Shown: positions 20,059 to 30,360, numbered from the stretch's first letter. The stretch: 51,360 nucleotides of DNA from Pseudomonas sp. 14P_8.1_Bac3 (GCF_025466085.1 NZ_JANLOD010000020.1:1-51360); one strand, 5' to 3'. Numbers and translations: made by a program. The notes: generated by a model from the letters alone, not told the origin.

Positions 20059-20919
20059 TCAGGCGACGGCGTCGAGGTTCAGGTGCAGGTTATCGATCAA
20101 CCGCGTCGTCCCGAGGAACGCTGCCACCAGGATCACCAGGTCGCGATCCAGTGCCGTAGCAGGACGCAACGTGAGCGCATGACGGATTTCCAGGTAGTCA
20201 GTGCGCAGGCCGGCGGCTTCGAGTTGCTGCTGTTGCGCGGCGATCAGCGCCGGGTAATCGCGATCACCCTGCTTGATGGCGTCGGCAATCGCGGACAGCG
20301 TGCGATACACCACCGGGGCCACGGCTCGCTGTTCTTCACTGAGGAAGCCGTTGCGCGACGACAGCGCCAGGCCGTCGGCGGCACGGACCGTCGGCTCGCC
20401 GATGATCTGGATCGGCATGTTCAGGTCATGCACCAGCGCGCGAATCACCGCCAGTTGCTGGAAGTCTTTCTGGCCGAAGATCGCCAGGTCCGGCTGAACG
20501 ATGTTGAACAGTTTGCTGACCACCGTCGCCACACCTTCGAAATGCCCGGGACGGCTCGCGCCGCACAGGCCTTCGGACAGTTGCGGAACGCTGATGCGGG
20601 TCTGGCCGGTCATGCCGTCGGGGTACATCTCTTCAACGGCCGGTGCGAACAGCAGGTGGCAACCGGCCTGGAGCAGTTTCTCCTGGTCCGCGGCCAGGGT
20701 GCGCGGGTACTTGTCGAGGTCTTCGCCCGCGCCGAATTGCAGCGGGTTGACGAAGATGCTCGCCACCACGAAATCTGCCCGTTGGCTGGCTTTGGTGATC
20801 AGTGCGACATGACCGCTGTGCAGGTTGCCCATGGTCGGTACGAGGGCGATACGCTTGCCTTCGCTGCGGGCACGGGCCACGGCGGCCCGCAATTCGCGTA
20901 CGGTTTTTACGGTGTTCAT
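20059..20919 (-). CDS. panC: Pantothenate synthetase
   Basis: The 286-residue ligase joins pantoate and beta-alanine with ATP. A HIGH-like motif is at residues 28-37 ([10 protein letters not shown]), and the KMSKS-like loop LSSRNGFLS is near residue 190. [16 protein letters not shown] (about 150-165) is diagnostic. Its ATG overlaps the panB stop by four bases. Confidence 0.97.
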   Translation of the reverse strand: MNTVKTVRELRAAVARARSEGKRIALVPTMGNLHSGHVALITKASQRADFVVASIFVNPLQFGAGEDLDKYPRTLAADQEKLLQAGCHLLFAPAVEEMYPDGMTGQTRISVPQLSEGLCGASRPGHFEGVATVVSKLFNIVQPDLAIFGQKDFQQLAVIRALVHDLNMPIQIIGEPTVRAADGLALSSRNGFLSEEQRAVAPVVYRTLSAIADAIKQGDRDYPALIAAQQQQLEAAGLRTDYLEIRHALTLRPATALDRDLVILVAAFLGTTRLIDNLHLNLDAVA

Positions 20920-21716
20920 GCAGAGAATCCGTGTTCGATGCCTGGGAAAGTGGCCGCTTTGACTTCGGCGACATAAGCGCCCAGTGCCGCTTGGATAGTG
21001 GGTTGCCCGGCCATGAAGTTCTTCACGAATTTCGGCACCCGGCCTGTGATCGACAGACCGAGCATGTCGTGCAGCACCAGCACCTGCCCATCGGTGGCGC
21101 TACCGGCGCCGATACCGATCACCGGAATACCCACCGCCTGGGTGATTTCCTGAGCCAGTTCACTCGGCACACACTCGAGCAACAGCATGGCGGCACCGGC
21201 CTGTTCCAGGGCGATGGCATCGGCGCGCATCTGCCGAGCCTGGTTCTCGCTGCGGCCCTGGACTTTGTATCCGCCCAGAATGTTTACCGATTGTGGCGTC
21301 AGGCCCATGTGCGCGCACACCGGGATGCCGCGCTCGGCCAGCAGACGGATCGAGTCCGCCAGCCACAGCGCGCCTTCGACCTTGACCATGTGCGCACCGG
21401 CCTGCATCAGCACGGCGCTGTTGGTCATGGTTTGTTCGAGGGTGGCGTAGGCCATGAAGGGCAGGTCGGCGAGGATCAACGCGTCGCGGTTACCGCGTTT
21501 AACGGCGGCGACGTGATAAGCCATCTCGGCGGTGGTCACCGGCAAGGTGCTGTCGTGACCTTGCAGAACCATGCCGAGGGAGTCGCCCACCAGCAGCACT
21601 TCGACGCCAGCCTCATTGCAGGCGTGGGCGAAGGTCGCGTCATAACAGGTCAGCATGGTGATTTTTTCACCTTTTTGCTTGAGACCTTGCAGAGTGGTCA
21701 GGGTGATGGCTGGCAT
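20916..21716 (-). CDS. panB: 3-methyl-2-oxobutanoate hydroxymethyltransferase
   Basis: The 266-residue TIM-barrel enzyme adds a hydroxymethyl group to alpha-ketoisovalerate, the first step of pantothenate synthesis. Blocks seen are [19 protein letters not shown] (about 21-39), [19 protein letters not shown] (about 43-61) and [19 protein letters not shown] (about 137-155). GAGGAAC precedes the ATG. The substrate is also an intermediate of the ilv pathway encoded later in the window. Confidence 0.97.
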   Translation of the reverse strand: MPAITLTTLQGLKQKGEKITMLTCYDATFAHACNEAGVEVLLVGDSLGMVLQGHDSTLPVTTAEMAYHVAAVKRGNRDALILADLPFMAYATLEQTMTNSAVLMQAGAHMVKVEGALWLADSIRLLAERGIPVCAHMGLTPQSVNILGGYKVQGRSENQARQMRADAIALEQAGAAMLLLECVPSELAQEITQAVGIPVIGIGAGSATDGQVLVLHDMLGLSITGRVPKFVKNFMAGQPTIQAALGAYVAEVKAATFPGIEHGFSA

Positions 21717-21982
21717 GAAAAGTTCCTCGTTCAGACGCTGTGGAAACTACTGCGAGTAACGCGCGTGATTCTTCGTTAAATACAGGCGCACGGTCTGTTG
21801 TCGTGCTTTTAAGGCCTGGATTGCGCCCTTCAACGCCGTGTTGGCGGCAGCGGGACGCCTATAGTCGTGAGGAGAACTCGGGAAGTCAATTGCATGTGTT
21901 ACCGCGTTGTTACGTCGGCGGTGTTACCGATGGGGACTGATGCGATTCAGCAGCCGAGGTTCCTGCAATCGACCCAAATCGA

Positions 21983-22073
21983 CTGTGGGAGCGGGCTTGC
22001 TCGCGAAAGCGGCGTGTCAGTCACACAAATGTCGAATGACACGCCGCTTTCGCGAGCAAGCCCGCTCCCACAG
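21983..22073. repeat. Near-perfect long REPIN palindrome
   Basis: CTGTGGGAGCGGGCTTGCTC...GCGGCGTGTCA pairs with TGACACGCCGC...GAGCAAGCCCGCTCCCACAG. The arms are about 38 bases each and the loop is only about 15, so the whole unit can fold into one long hairpin. It ends nine bases from the folK stop. The rest of the 366-base gap up to panB (21717-21982) shows no gene; it should hold the panB promoter, which I cannot place with confidence. Confidence 0.93.
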
Positions 22074-22082
22074 GGATATTTG

Positions 22083-22568
22083 TCAATTTGGAGCGAGACG
22101 TTCCAGGCCGACGAATGGGCAGGCGGCGAGCAGTTCACTCAGGCGGCGACCATCCGCCAGGCGCAAATCCGCAGGCGCCAGTTCGGCCAGGGGATACAGG
22201 ACGAAGGCTCGTTCCTGCATATGGTAGTGGGGAACCTTGAGGCGGGGTTCGTCGATCAGGCGATCACCGAACAGCAGAATGTCGAGATCGAGCGTGCGCG
22301 GCCCCCAGCGCTCCAGTCGCTCACGGCCCTGGCCGTTCTCGATGGCTTGCAGGGCATCCAGCAGTGCCAGCGGCGCGAGTGTGCTGTCGAGGGCGGCGAC
22401 CGCATTGGTGTAACGCGGTTGGCCGGGCAATAGCGAGTCGCTCTGATAAAACGCGGAAACCCCGACCAGCGCAGTCTGGGGCAATTGCGCCAGCGCTTCG
22501 ATCGCGCTGCGCAATTGTTCGGCGGGGTCAGCCAGGTTGCTGCCCATGCCGATGTAGATGCGTTCCAT
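22083..22568 (-). CDS. folK: HPPK, 6-hydroxymethyl-dihydropterin pyrophosphokinase
   Basis: The 161-residue enzyme transfers pyrophosphate from ATP to 6-hydroxymethyl-7,8-dihydropterin in folate synthesis. The opening YIGMGSNLADP and the signature GPRTLDLDILLFGD (about 95-108) are decisive. It follows pcnB after two bases, the usual pcnB-folK pair in gammaproteobacteria. Confidence 0.96.
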   Translation of the reverse strand: MERIYIGMGSNLADPAEQLRSAIEALAQLPQTALVGVSAFYQSDSLLPGQPRYTNAVAALDSTLAPLALLDALQAIENGQGRERLERWGPRTLDLDILLFGDRLIDEPRLKVPHYHMQERAFVLYPLAELAPADLRLADGRRLSELLAACPFVGLERLAPN

Positions 22569-22570
22569 GC

Positions 22571-23974
22571 TTATTCGCCCGTGGCACTCGGTGCGCCGGC
22601 CGCGCGTTTGCGCTTGGTACCGCTGCTGCGCCGACGTTTGCGCGGCGCACCGGCAACTCCGTCGTCCTTGCCGCTGAGCTCGCGGATCATGTCACGACGT
22701 TCGCTTTCGTTGGCATCCTGATAGTCCGTCCACCATTCGCCCAGGCCGTCGGTCTGCTCACCGGCGCTTTCGCGCAACAGCAGGAAGTCGTAACCGGCGC
22801 GGAACCGTGGGTTGTCCAGTAACAGGTCGGCGCGTTTGCCGCTGCGGCGGGGCAGGCGTTCCTGCATGTCCCAGATTTCGCGGATCGGCATCGTGAAGCG
22901 TTTCGGGATCGCGATCCGCTGGCACTGTTCGGCAATCAGCTCGTGCGCCGCTTCCTGCATCGCCGGAATCGGCGGCATGCCACGCTCCTGCAAGCGCAGT
23001 ACGCGAGCCGGCAGGGCAGGCCAGAGCAGAGCGGCAAACAGGAACGCCGGGGTCACCGGTTTGTTCTGCTTGATGCGCAGGTCGGTGTTGATCAACGCTT
23101 CGCTGATCAGGGTGTGGGTGTACGTCGGGTTGTATTCCAGCGCTTCGGCACTGGCCGGGAACAGCGGATCGAACAGCTGCAGATCGACCAGCATCTCGAA
23201 CGTGTCCGCGGCATGCCCGGAGAGGAACAGCTTGAGCACTTCTTCGAACAGGCGGGCCGACGGGATCTCGCGCAGCATCGGGGCCAGGTCGCGGATTGGC
23301 AGGGCGCTGTGTTTTTCGATGCCGAAATTCAGCTTGGCGGCGAACCGCACGGCCCGCAGCATCCGCACCGGGTCTTCCTGGTAGCGTTGCTTCGGGTCGC
23401 CGATCAGGCGGATCAAGTGATTGCGAATGTCGTGTACGCCGTTGGCGTAGTCGAGGGTGCGCTCGCTGACCGGGTCGTAATACAGGGCGTTGATGGTGAA
23501 GTCGCGGCGTTGTGCGTCTTCTTCCAGGGTGCCATAGACGTTGTCGCGCAGGATGCGCCCGCTTTCGTTGCGGGAAGACTGGTTGCTGTCTTCCTCTTCG
23601 TCGTTCTGCGGGTGATTGGCGCGGAAGGTTGCGACTTCGATGATTTCGCGGCCGAAGTGGATGTGTACCAGCTTGAAGCGACGGCCGATGATCCGCGCAT
23701 TGCGGAATTCGGCACGGACTTGTTCAGGGGTGGCACTAGTAGCGACGTCGAAGTCTTTCGGTGTGATACCGAGCATCATGTCACGCACGCAACCGCCGAC
23801 CAGATAAGCCTGGTAGCCGGCGTTCTGCAGGCGTTCGACGATATTCACCGCGTATCGGCTGAATTGCGCCTTTTGCAACGAATGTTGGCCGCTGTTGAGC
23901 ACTTCAGGTGTGCTGCGGATGTGTTGCGTATGACGCTTGGGAGAACGGAGTGACTGGAACAGCTTCTTCAGCAT
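22571..23974 (-). CDS. pcnB: Poly(A) polymerase I
   Basis: This 467-residue nucleotidyltransferase adds poly(A) tails to RNA and so promotes decay. The nucleotidyltransferase core LVGGCVRDMMLGITPKDFDV lies at about residues 57-76, followed by the RRDFTINALYYDP and GDPKQRYQEDPVRMLRA blocks. The C-terminus is very basic (RKRRRSSGTKRKRA), as expected for RNA binding. I start at ATG 23974; a GTG nine bases upstream is possible. No strong Shine-Dalgarno is present, which fits the weak translation known for pcnB in E. coli. Confidence 0.93.
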   Translation of the reverse strand: MLKKLFQSLRSPKRHTQHIRSTPEVLNSGQHSLQKAQFSRYAVNIVERLQNAGYQAYLVGGCVRDMMLGITPKDFDVATSATPEQVRAEFRNARIIGRRFKLVHIHFGREIIEVATFRANHPQNDEEEDSNQSSRNESGRILRDNVYGTLEEDAQRRDFTINALYYDPVSERTLDYANGVHDIRNHLIRLIGDPKQRYQEDPVRMLRAVRFAAKLNFGIEKHSALPIRDLAPMLREIPSARLFEEVLKLFLSGHAADTFEMLVDLQLFDPLFPASAEALEYNPTYTHTLISEALINTDLRIKQNKPVTPAFLFAALLWPALPARVLRLQERGMPPIPAMQEAAHELIAEQCQRIAIPKRFTMPIREIWDMQERLPRRSGKRADLLLDNPRFRAGYDFLLLRESAGEQTDGLGEWWTDYQDANESERRDMIRELSGKDDGVAGAPRKRRRSSGTKRKRAAGAPSATGE

Positions 23975-24082
23975 GGGATGCACTGTTTGAAGGAATGTTC
24001 GGCCAAAACGAAGAATGACCGCATGATGGGCGGGGATTCTAGCATTTAGTCAGGGGATGGTGTAGGACGCAGCAAATATGAG

Positions 24083-24194
24083 CTGTAGGAGCGAGCTTGC
24101 TCCGGGCGGCGTTCCGACGATGGTCGTGAACGATCACGCGTAAAGCCAGATGCCCAGCGCAGCTCTCAGGTTCTTCGCGAGCGAGCTCCTGCAT
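24083..24194. repeat. REP doublet, partly decayed
   Basis: CTGTAGGAGCGAGCTTGCTC is a full REP. The opposing copy (TTCGCGAGCGAGCTCCTGCA) is altered. The spacer shares CTCAGGTTC with the copies at 2836 and 30361 and the CGGGCGGCGTTCCGACGATGG word with 19925. Confidence 0.82.
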
Positions 24195-24221
24195 GAGGCA
24201 GGGGAGGCTAAACGCCAGAAA

Positions 24222-24588
24222 CTACAAGGGGAGCCGAAGCTCCCCAAGAAGTAGTTGCATGTTCTATTTTTGTTATTGGTTTCGGGCTTTTTGTTTTTGT
24301 TGAGTGCCCGCGTCATGAAGATTTTCCTTCATGACCCTCCCAATCGGGAGCCAAGAGCAAACGGATTGCTTTGGTCGCTGTGCTGCAGTGATCTTGCGAT
24401 CCAACCAGTTCAGGCTCTGTCTCAGGACAGTTTTTGTTGTTCTCGGCCTGGTCGTGGGGCAAGCCCCAAATACAACGCCTCTCCAAAAGAATCAGTTAGC
24501 TGCGCCTCTCGCCGTCTTGTTTTTATTGTGCGTGAGTCGATTCGTCTTATTTTTATTGTCTTGTGCATTGCTTGTTATTGTTCTTGTA
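24222..24588 (-). ncRNA. crcZ: CrcZ regulatory RNA
   Basis: This is an RNA of about 365 bases transcribed from the cbrB-pcnB gap, the known place of crcZ. It titrates the Hfq/Crc complex and so relieves carbon catabolite repression. On the minus strand six A-rich CA motifs can be read, near 24571-24586 (AAGAACAATAACAAG), 24543-24563, 24513-24530 (CACAATAAAAACAAGACG), 24430-24443 (GAACAACAAAAACTG), 24285-24304 and 24264-24279 (CCAATAACAAAAATAG). It ends in the hairpin GGGGAGC-TTCG-GCTCCCC (24228-24245) followed by TTGTAGTTTC. The 5' end is set by the sigma-54 promoter just upstream and could be off by a few bases. Confidence 0.93.
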
Positions 24589-24598
24589 CCAAACATAT

Positions 24599-24614
24599 AG
24601 CAGGGTGCGTGCCA
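24599..24614 (-). promoter_or_regulatory. Sigma-54 promoter of crcZ
   Basis: Read on the minus strand, TGGCACGCACCCTGCT has GG and GC ten bases apart, a near-ideal -24/-12 element. It places the start of CrcZ near 24588. CrcZ is known to need RpoN and CbrB. Confidence 0.92.
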
Positions 24615-24674
24615 ACTTTTGCCAGGCCCAGCAAAACAAGGGGTTAGGTAGCGTTGTGGGGTTTTTCGAGGCCG

Positions 24675-24708
24675 AAAAAAACCGGGGCTTCGTTACCGTA
24701 AGCCCCGG
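24675..24708 (-). terminator. cbrB terminator
   Basis: CCGGGGCTT-ACGGTAACG-AAGCCCCGG forms a nine-base stem, and the minus strand then reads seven T residues. It separates cbrB from crcZ, so CrcZ depends mainly on its own promoter. Confidence 0.88.
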
Positions 24709-24712
24709 CTTC

Positions 24713-24738
24713 TGTTACGTGAAAAAACTGGGGTAACA
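24713..24738. promoter_or_regulatory. CbrB operator (UAS) for crcZ
   Basis: TGTTAC-N14-GTAACA is present without mismatch, the palindrome I know as the CbrB binding site. It lies about 125-150 bases upstream of the predicted crcZ start, a normal enhancer distance. A further TGTTAC half-site is at 24758-24763. The inner sequence AAAAAACTG-GGGTAA-CAGTTTTTT is also a perfect inverted repeat. Confidence 0.85.
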
Positions 24739-24785
24739 GTTTTTTCGCAAAGTCACGTGTTACCCACGCACGGTACAGGTGACGT

Positions 24786-26222
24786 TCAGCTCTCGCTGGC
24801 GACACCGGTCTTGCGTCGCGGAATGCCCAGGCGCTGGCGGCGTTCCCACAGGCATTTGCGGCTGACCCCGAGTTTGCGTGCCAGCTCGGTTTCCGTCATG
24901 TGGTCCTGATGCTCGAGCACGAAGTGCTGGAAGTAATCTTCCAGCGACAGGTCCTCGGTCGGCTCGTGGCTGTTGTTACCCGCGCCATTGCCCTGCTGCG
25001 GCGCCAGGCCGATGAACTCGTCGTCTTCCAGGTCGCTCAACTCGATGTCGATACCCAGCAGCTCGGCGGAAATCTCCGGGCTCTCGCACAGGATGACCGC
25101 GCGCTCCACTGCGTTTTCCAGCTCGCGCACGTTACCCGGCCAGGAATAATGACGAATCGCTTGCTCAGCGTCCGCAGCGAATTTCAGATCCGTGCGATTA
25201 ACCCGCGCGCTCTGCCGCGCCAGGAACGCATTGGCGATTTCATTGACGTCGGCACCGCGCTCGCGCAAGGCCGGCAGCTTCAGGGCGATCACATGGAGGC
25301 GGTAATAAAGGTCTTCGCGGAACTGGCCGATTTTTGCCAGGCTCTTGAGGTCGCGGTGAGTCGCGGCGATCAGGCGCACATCGACTTTCTGCGACTGCAC
25401 CGAACCTACGCGGCGAATCTCGCCTTCCTGCAACACCCGCAGCAGCCGGGCCTGCGCTTCCAGCGGCAATTCGCCGATTTCGTCGAGGAACAGCGTGCCA
25501 CCGTCCGCCGCTTCCACCAGACCGGCGCGACCGGCGCTGGCGCCAGTGAACGCGCCTTTCTCGTGACCGAACAGTTCGGACTCGATCAGGCTTTCCGGGA
25601 TCGCCGCGCAGTTCACCGAAATCATCGGTGCCTTGGCGCGTTTGGACAGGTTGTGCAGGGCCCGCGCCACCAGTTCCTTACCGGTGCCCGACTCGCCCTG
25701 AATCAGGACGTTGGAGTCAGTCGGCGCGACTTTGCGAATCTTGCCGTACAGATCCTGCATGGGGGGGCAGGAGCCGATGATGCCGATTTCGCCGTTGCTG
25801 TTGTCGATGCCCGGTTTCGCCGCACCATTGGCGGTTTTGCCGGCCAATGGTTCGCCGCTGGTCTGCACCGATTGCCGGTCACGCAGGATGCGCGCGACGG
25901 CCTGGAGCATTTCGTCGTGGTCGAAAGGCTTGGCGATGTAATCCACCGCGCCCATCTTCATGGAGTCGACTGCCGAACGCAGGCTGGCGTAGCTGGTCAT
26001 GATCAGCACCGGAGTGCCTTGACCCAGTTTGATCAACTCGGTGCCCGGTGCGCCCGGTAGACGCAGGTCACTGACGATCAGATCGAACGTGGGAATAGTG
26101 AAGCGTTCTTGTGCTTCCTGCACTGAACCGGCTTCGCTGACCTGGTACTGGTTACGTTCCAGCAGGCGGCGCAAGGCGGAGCGGATAATTGTTTCGTCTT
26201 CGACGATCAAAATGTGCGGCAT
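24786..26222 (-). CDS. cbrB: Sigma-54 response regulator CbrB
   Basis: The 478-residue NtrC-type activator has a receiver domain (residues 1-115) with phospho-acceptor D52 (IVSDLRLPG) and an AAA+ domain with Walker A GESGTGKE at 176-183 and the sigma-54 contact loop GAFTGA at 223-228. The C-terminal Fis-type helix-turn-helix is [20 protein letters not shown]. It activates crcZ and genes for use of amino acids such as histidine and proline. It lies 22 bases after cbrA. Its identity follows from the neighbouring cbrA and crcZ. Confidence 0.96.
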   Translation of the reverse strand: MPHILIVEDETIIRSALRRLLERNQYQVSEAGSVQEAQERFTIPTFDLIVSDLRLPGAPGTELIKLGQGTPVLIMTSYASLRSAVDSMKMGAVDYIAKPFDHDEMLQAVARILRDRQSVQTSGEPLAGKTANGAAKPGIDNSNGEIGIIGSCPPMQDLYGKIRKVAPTDSNVLIQGESGTGKELVARALHNLSKRAKAPMISVNCAAIPESLIESELFGHEKGAFTGASAGRAGLVEAADGGTLFLDEIGELPLEAQARLLRVLQEGEIRRVGSVQSQKVDVRLIAATHRDLKSLAKIGQFREDLYYRLHVIALKLPALRERGADVNEIANAFLARQSARVNRTDLKFAADAEQAIRHYSWPGNVRELENAVERAVILCESPEISAELLGIDIELSDLEDDEFIGLAPQQGNGAGNNSHEPTEDLSLEDYFQHFVLEHQDHMTETELARKLGVSRKCLWERRQRLGIPRRKTGVASES

Positions 26223-26244
26223 TGATTCGATACTCTCGACGGTC

Positions 26245-29199
26245 TCAGTTCACAGCGGACGTCGCTTCGACATGACGCGGCAAGGTCACCCGGATACGGG
26301 TGCCGCGTTGGCTTTGAACATCAGCCGGGCTGTCGATGGTGATTTGTCCATAATGCTCTTCAACGATGGAATAGACCAGTGCAAGGCCCAGACCGGTGCC
26401 TTCGCCAGGATCCTTGGTGGTGAAGAAGGGTTCGAACAATCGGTCCATGATGTTCTTCGGAATACCGCTGCCTTCGTCTTCCACGATCAGGTCGACCGTG
26501 TGTTCGCCGGCTTCGCTTTTCACCCGCACTGCGCTGCCCGGAGGCGAGGCGTCACGGGCGTTTGAGAGCAGATTGATCAGGACCTGGGCGAGGCGCTGCG
26601 GGTCGCCTTCGACCCAGTGATCGGGGTCGCACAGGTTGTAGAACTGCACTTCGAAATTGCGTCGGTTGAGGGCCAGCAAGCCTATCGCGTCCTGGGCCAC
26701 TTCGGCCAGACAGACGGGTTCGTCGCTGTGCTGATGGCTGCCGGCGTGGGCGAAGCTCATCAGCGACTGAACGATGCGCGACACGCGTTTGGTCTGTTCG
26801 AGGATCTGCCCGCTGATTTCCCTCAGCTCGCCATCGTCTTCACGTTCTTCGCGAAGGTTCTGCGCCAGGCAGGCGATGCCGGTGATCGGGTTGCCGATTT
26901 CATGGGCCACGCCCGCCGCGAGGCGGCCGATGCTGGCCAGGCGCTCGGAGTGCACCAGTTTGTCTTCAAGCATCTGGGTTTCGGTCAGGTCTTCCACCAG
27001 CAGCACGAGACCACTGTTACCCGGCGCAAGCGGTTCGTCGATCGCCGCTTTGTGCAGGTTCAGCCAGCGGGTCTGGCCATCGAGGGCCAAGTGCTGCTTG
27101 TGCAAATGTTCGTCCGGCAGGTTGATGAAGCCTTGCAACAACTCTTTCCACGGGTCGGCAATGGTGCTCAGGCGCGAACCGACCACACGCTGCGCGGCAA
27201 TTCCGGTCAGCTCTTCCATGGCCTTGTTCCACATGAGGATTTCCTGGTCCTTGGCCAGGGAGCAGACGCCCATCGGCAATTCCTGCAGGGTCTGACGGTG
27301 GTAGCGGCGCAGGGCGTCGAGTTCGGCGGCCAGGCCGGTCAGGCGCGAGTGGTAATCCTCGAGGCGGCTTTCGATGAAGTGGATGTCTTCGGTGACGTAG
27401 TTTTCGCCACCGGCCTTATAAGGCAGGAACGTTTCGACCATGTCTTGCGCCACGCTCGGGCCCATCAGGCCGGAAAGGTTGGCTTCGATCCGGTCACGCA
27501 AACGGCGCAAGGCATAAGGCCGGCGCTCGTCGAAGGGCAGGTAAAGATCACGCAGCGCCTGCTCGACTTCCTTCTGCGCGGCTTTGGCGCCCAGGGGTTT
27601 GGCCAGTTGCGTGGCGAATTCCTGGGGCGAGGCGGCGTGCAGTTCGCGGCGTTGCGGGCGACGCACGTTGTCCACGGCGCAGGCCTCGGCGGCGCTGGCC
27701 TCTTCGGGGCTGGCGTTGGTGAACAGCGAAATCAGGGTGAACATCAGCACGTTGGCGGCCAGCGACGCGATCGCCGCCATGTGCCAACTGGTGTCGTCCA
27801 GCACATAGATCATGTTCAGCAGCGGAATGTAGAAGCCTTGCAGATTGCCAACCAGCGGCAACAGCATGGTTACAATCCACACCAGAATCCCCGCCAGCAA
27901 GCCGGCGATGAAGCCGCGACGGTTGGCGGTTGGCCAATAAAGGACAGAGAGCACGCCGGGCAGGAACTGCAAGGTCGCCACAAATGCGACGATGCCGAGG
28001 TTGGCCAGGTCCTGCTCCGCGCCCAGCAGCAGGTAGAAGCCGTAACCGGCCATGATGATCGCGACGATCAGCGCCCGACGTGTCCATTTCAGCCAGCGAT
28101 AGATGTTGCCTTCGGCCGGCGGCTGATAAAGCGGCAGCACCAGGTGGTTCAGTGCCATCCCCGACAGTGCCAGGGTGGTGACGATGATCAGTCCGCTGGC
28201 CGCTGACAGGCCACCGACGTAGGCCAGCAGCGCCAAGGCCTTGTTGTTGGCAGCGATGCCGATGCCGAGCGTGAAGTATTCCGGGTTGGTGGTGGCACCG
28301 AGTTTCAGCCCGGCCCAGAGAATCAGCGGCACCGCCAGGCTCATCAACAGCAGGAACAGCGGCAGGCCCCAGCTCGCGCTGACCAGTGAGCGCGGGTTGA
28401 GGTTTTCGGTAAAGGTCATGTGGTACATGTGCGGCATCACGATCGCCGAGGCGAAGAACACCAGTAACAACGTACGCCACGGGCCTTCCTGCAACGGCGT
28501 GTGCAGCGCCGCGAGGGCGGTCTGGTTCTGCAGCAGCCACAGCTCCAGTTGTTGCGGGCCGTCAAACACGCCATAAAGGGCATACAGGCCCACGCCGCCG
28601 ATAGCGATCAGCTTGATCACCGATTCAAAGGCAATCGCAAACACCAGGCCTTCATGTTTCTCGCGGGTGGCGATGTGGCGCGAGCCAAAGAAGATCGTGA
28701 ACAGGGTGATCAGCGCGCAGAAGCTTAGTGCTACGCGGTGCTGCACCGGTTCGCGGGTGAGAATGCCGATGGAGTCGGCCACCGCCTGAATCTGCAAGGC
28801 CAGCAGCGGCAGTACACCGATCAGCATGAAGATCGTGGTCAGCGCACCGGCCCAGGTGCTGCGGAAACGGAACGCGAACAGGTCGGCCAGCGACGACAAT
28901 TGATAGGTGCGGGTGATCTTCAGGATCGGATACAGCAACACCGGCGCCAGCAGGAACGCGCCGGAAACCCCGAGGTAACTGGAGAGAAAGCCGTAGCCGT
29001 ACTGATAGGCCAGGCCCACGGTGCCATAAAACGCCCAGGCACTGGCGTAGACACCCAGGGACAAGGTGTACGTCAGCGGGTGGCGAATGATCGCCCGGGG
29101 GATCATGCCCCGTTCACTGATCCAGGCTACGCCGAACAGCACCGCCAGGTACGCGGCGCTGATCAGGATCATCTGGGTCAGGCTAAAGCTCATCGGCAT
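26245..29199 (-). CDS. cbrA: Sensor kinase CbrA, transporter-kinase fusion
   Basis: This 984-residue protein joins a sodium/solute symporter (SSS) module of about 13 membrane helices (residues 1-500) to a STAC-like linker, a PAS domain (about 620-730, [20 protein letters not shown]) and a histidine kinase core. The phosphorylated histidine is H766 in [12 protein letters not shown]; the N box NLLSNARDA and G boxes DEGSGIP and GTGLGLALV follow. With CbrB it senses the carbon/nitrogen state. Two in-frame ATGs (29199 and 29193) both overlap the end of cbrX, and neither has a strong Shine-Dalgarno, which suggests translation is coupled to cbrX. Confidence 0.96.
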   Translation of the reverse strand: MPMSFSLTQMILISAAYLAVLFGVAWISERGMIPRAIIRHPLTYTLSLGVYASAWAFYGTVGLAYQYGYGFLSSYLGVSGAFLLAPVLLYPILKITRTYQLSSLADLFAFRFRSTWAGALTTIFMLIGVLPLLALQIQAVADSIGILTREPVQHRVALSFCALITLFTIFFGSRHIATREKHEGLVFAIAFESVIKLIAIGGVGLYALYGVFDGPQQLELWLLQNQTALAALHTPLQEGPWRTLLLVFFASAIVMPHMYHMTFTENLNPRSLVSASWGLPLFLLLMSLAVPLILWAGLKLGATTNPEYFTLGIGIAANNKALALLAYVGGLSAASGLIIVTTLALSGMALNHLVLPLYQPPAEGNIYRWLKWTRRALIVAIIMAGYGFYLLLGAEQDLANLGIVAFVATLQFLPGVLSVLYWPTANRRGFIAGLLAGILVWIVTMLLPLVGNLQGFYIPLLNMIYVLDDTSWHMAAIASLAANVLMFTLISLFTNASPEEASAAEACAVDNVRRPQRRELHAASPQEFATQLAKPLGAKAAQKEVEQALRDLYLPFDERRPYALRRLRDRIEANLSGLMGPSVAQDMVETFLPYKAGGENYVTEDIHFIESRLEDYHSRLTGLAAELDALRRYHRQTLQELPMGVCSLAKDQEILMWNKAMEELTGIAAQRVVGSRLSTIADPWKELLQGFINLPDEHLHKQHLALDGQTRWLNLHKAAIDEPLAPGNSGLVLLVEDLTETQMLEDKLVHSERLASIGRLAAGVAHEIGNPITGIACLAQNLREEREDDGELREISGQILEQTKRVSRIVQSLMSFAHAGSHQHSDEPVCLAEVAQDAIGLLALNRRNFEVQFYNLCDPDHWVEGDPQRLAQVLINLLSNARDASPPGSAVRVKSEAGEHTVDLIVEDEGSGIPKNIMDRLFEPFFTTKDPGEGTGLGLALVYSIVEEHYGQITIDSPADVQSQRGTRIRVTLPRHVEATSAVN

Positions 29200-29359
29200 C
29201 TTTTTGGCTCTGCAGGATGAAAGTCACGACGATCAGGATCAGCCAGAGCAGATAGGGGCGATACCAGGCGCCAGTGGCGTCGATCCACCAATCCATGATG
29301 GCCGGGGAGAACAGATAAATCCCCACTACCAAAAGCAGGACCAAGCGATAGATGTACAT
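29183..29359 (-). CDS. cbrX: CbrX, small membrane protein coupled to cbrA
   Basis: The 58-residue protein MYIYRLVLLLVVGIYLFS... has two hydrophobic segments (about 5-20 and 36-51) and a polar end (SQKDADEL). Its stop lies 11-17 bases inside the start of cbrA. In other pseudomonads a small gene at this place, cbrX, is needed for good translation of cbrA. The product may have no function of its own beyond this coupling; that remains open. Confidence 0.85.
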   Translation of the reverse strand: MYIYRLVLLLVVGIYLFSPAIMDWWIDATGAWYRPYLLWLILIVVTFILQSQKDADEL

Positions 29360-29435
29360 CCCGGCCTCTCTTTTTATGCGCGTGCCCGAAAACGTGCGGC
29401 GATGGTAACGGATGGAGGCGCCACTGCAAGTGTGA

Positions 29436-30323
29436 TCACCGTAGTTGCGCTTCGGGCAGGTGGAGTGTGCGCGGGATCTTCGTCGCATCCCAGTGGGCGA
29501 TGCCCCAGTTCAGCACTTCTCGTGGTGTCCCGTACGCCAGTTCCGCTCCAGGATCCTGCCCGAGTGCGCGCAATGCGCGAAGTAACAACGGCGTGGCCTG
29601 ATCGTCGGTCAGCGGCGGCGAACGGTAGGATTTGCCGAGCTTGTTGCCGTCCGGCTGGGTAATCAACGGGATGTGCAAGTAGCGCGGCTGCGACAACCCA
29701 AGCAGTTCTTGCAGGTAGAGCTGACGCGGTGTCGAGTCCAGCAAGTCGGCGCCGCGGACGATGTCGGTGATGCCTTGCCAGGCGTCATCGAGTACCACGG
29801 CCAGTTGATAGGCGTAGAGGCCATCGCGGCGGCGTATCACGAAATCACCGACTTCACGCCCCAGGTGCTGGCGGTATTCGCCTTGCACCCGGTCGATGAA
29901 GTGGTATTCGAGTTCGGGCACACGCAGGCGGATCGCGGCGTCTTCTGTGCCATGGCCGGCATTGCGGCACAGCCCCGGATAAATGCCGTGATACGGCTCA
30001 AGCTGTTTGCGCGAGCACGTGCAGGCGTAGGCGAGGCCATGATTGAACAGGCTATTGAGCACCGCGGCGTAGGCGTCGTGCCGCTCGCTCTGTCGGACCA
30101 GTGCGCCGTCCCATTCGAAACCGTAGCTTTCCAGTGCCTTGAGGATCGCCGTCTGCGCGCCGGGCTCTTCCCGTGGCGGATCAAGGTCTTCCATGCGCAT
30201 CAACCAGCGTCCGCCCACCGCCCGTGCGTCGAGGTACGAGGCCAGCGCAGCCACCAGCGAACCGAAATGCAGATGGCCACTGGGCGTGGGGGCGAAACGT
30301 CCGATGTAGGGGGAAGCGGTCAT
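29436..30323 (-). CDS. gluQ: Glutamyl-Q tRNA(Asp) synthetase
   Basis: The 295-residue enzyme charges glutamate onto the queuosine base of tRNA(Asp). The class I HIGH-like motif is PTPSGHLHFGSL (residues 12-23) and the KMSKS-like loop is KLGKS. The zinc site uses CTCSRKQL...YPGLCR (about 101-119). It lacks the anticodon-binding part of GltX, as the family does, and is therefore short. It lies downstream of dksA, the usual gluQRS setting. Confidence 0.93.
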   Translation of the reverse strand: MTASPYIGRFAPTPSGHLHFGSLVAALASYLDARAVGGRWLMRMEDLDPPREEPGAQTAILKALESYGFEWDGALVRQSERHDAYAAVLNSLFNHGLAYACTCSRKQLEPYHGIYPGLCRNAGHGTEDAAIRLRVPELEYHFIDRVQGEYRQHLGREVGDFVIRRRDGLYAYQLAVVLDDAWQGITDIVRGADLLDSTPRQLYLQELLGLSQPRYLHIPLITQPDGNKLGKSYRSPPLTDDQATPLLLRALRALGQDPGAELAYGTPREVLNWGIAHWDATKIPRTLHLPEAQLR

Positions 30324-30360
30324 AGGGCGATGCTACTTTTCCAGGCGTGCGCCAGAACCC

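Noticed and set aside
24255..24647. Open frames of 89-130 residues on the plus strand
   Set aside because: They are antisense to crcZ, have low-complexity Leu/Phe/Cys-rich products and no ribosome site; the long T-runs come from the A-rich motifs of the RNA.
26617..28206. A 529-residue plus-strand frame opposite cbrA
   Set aside because: It is antisense to a well-supported gene and has no recognisable domain.
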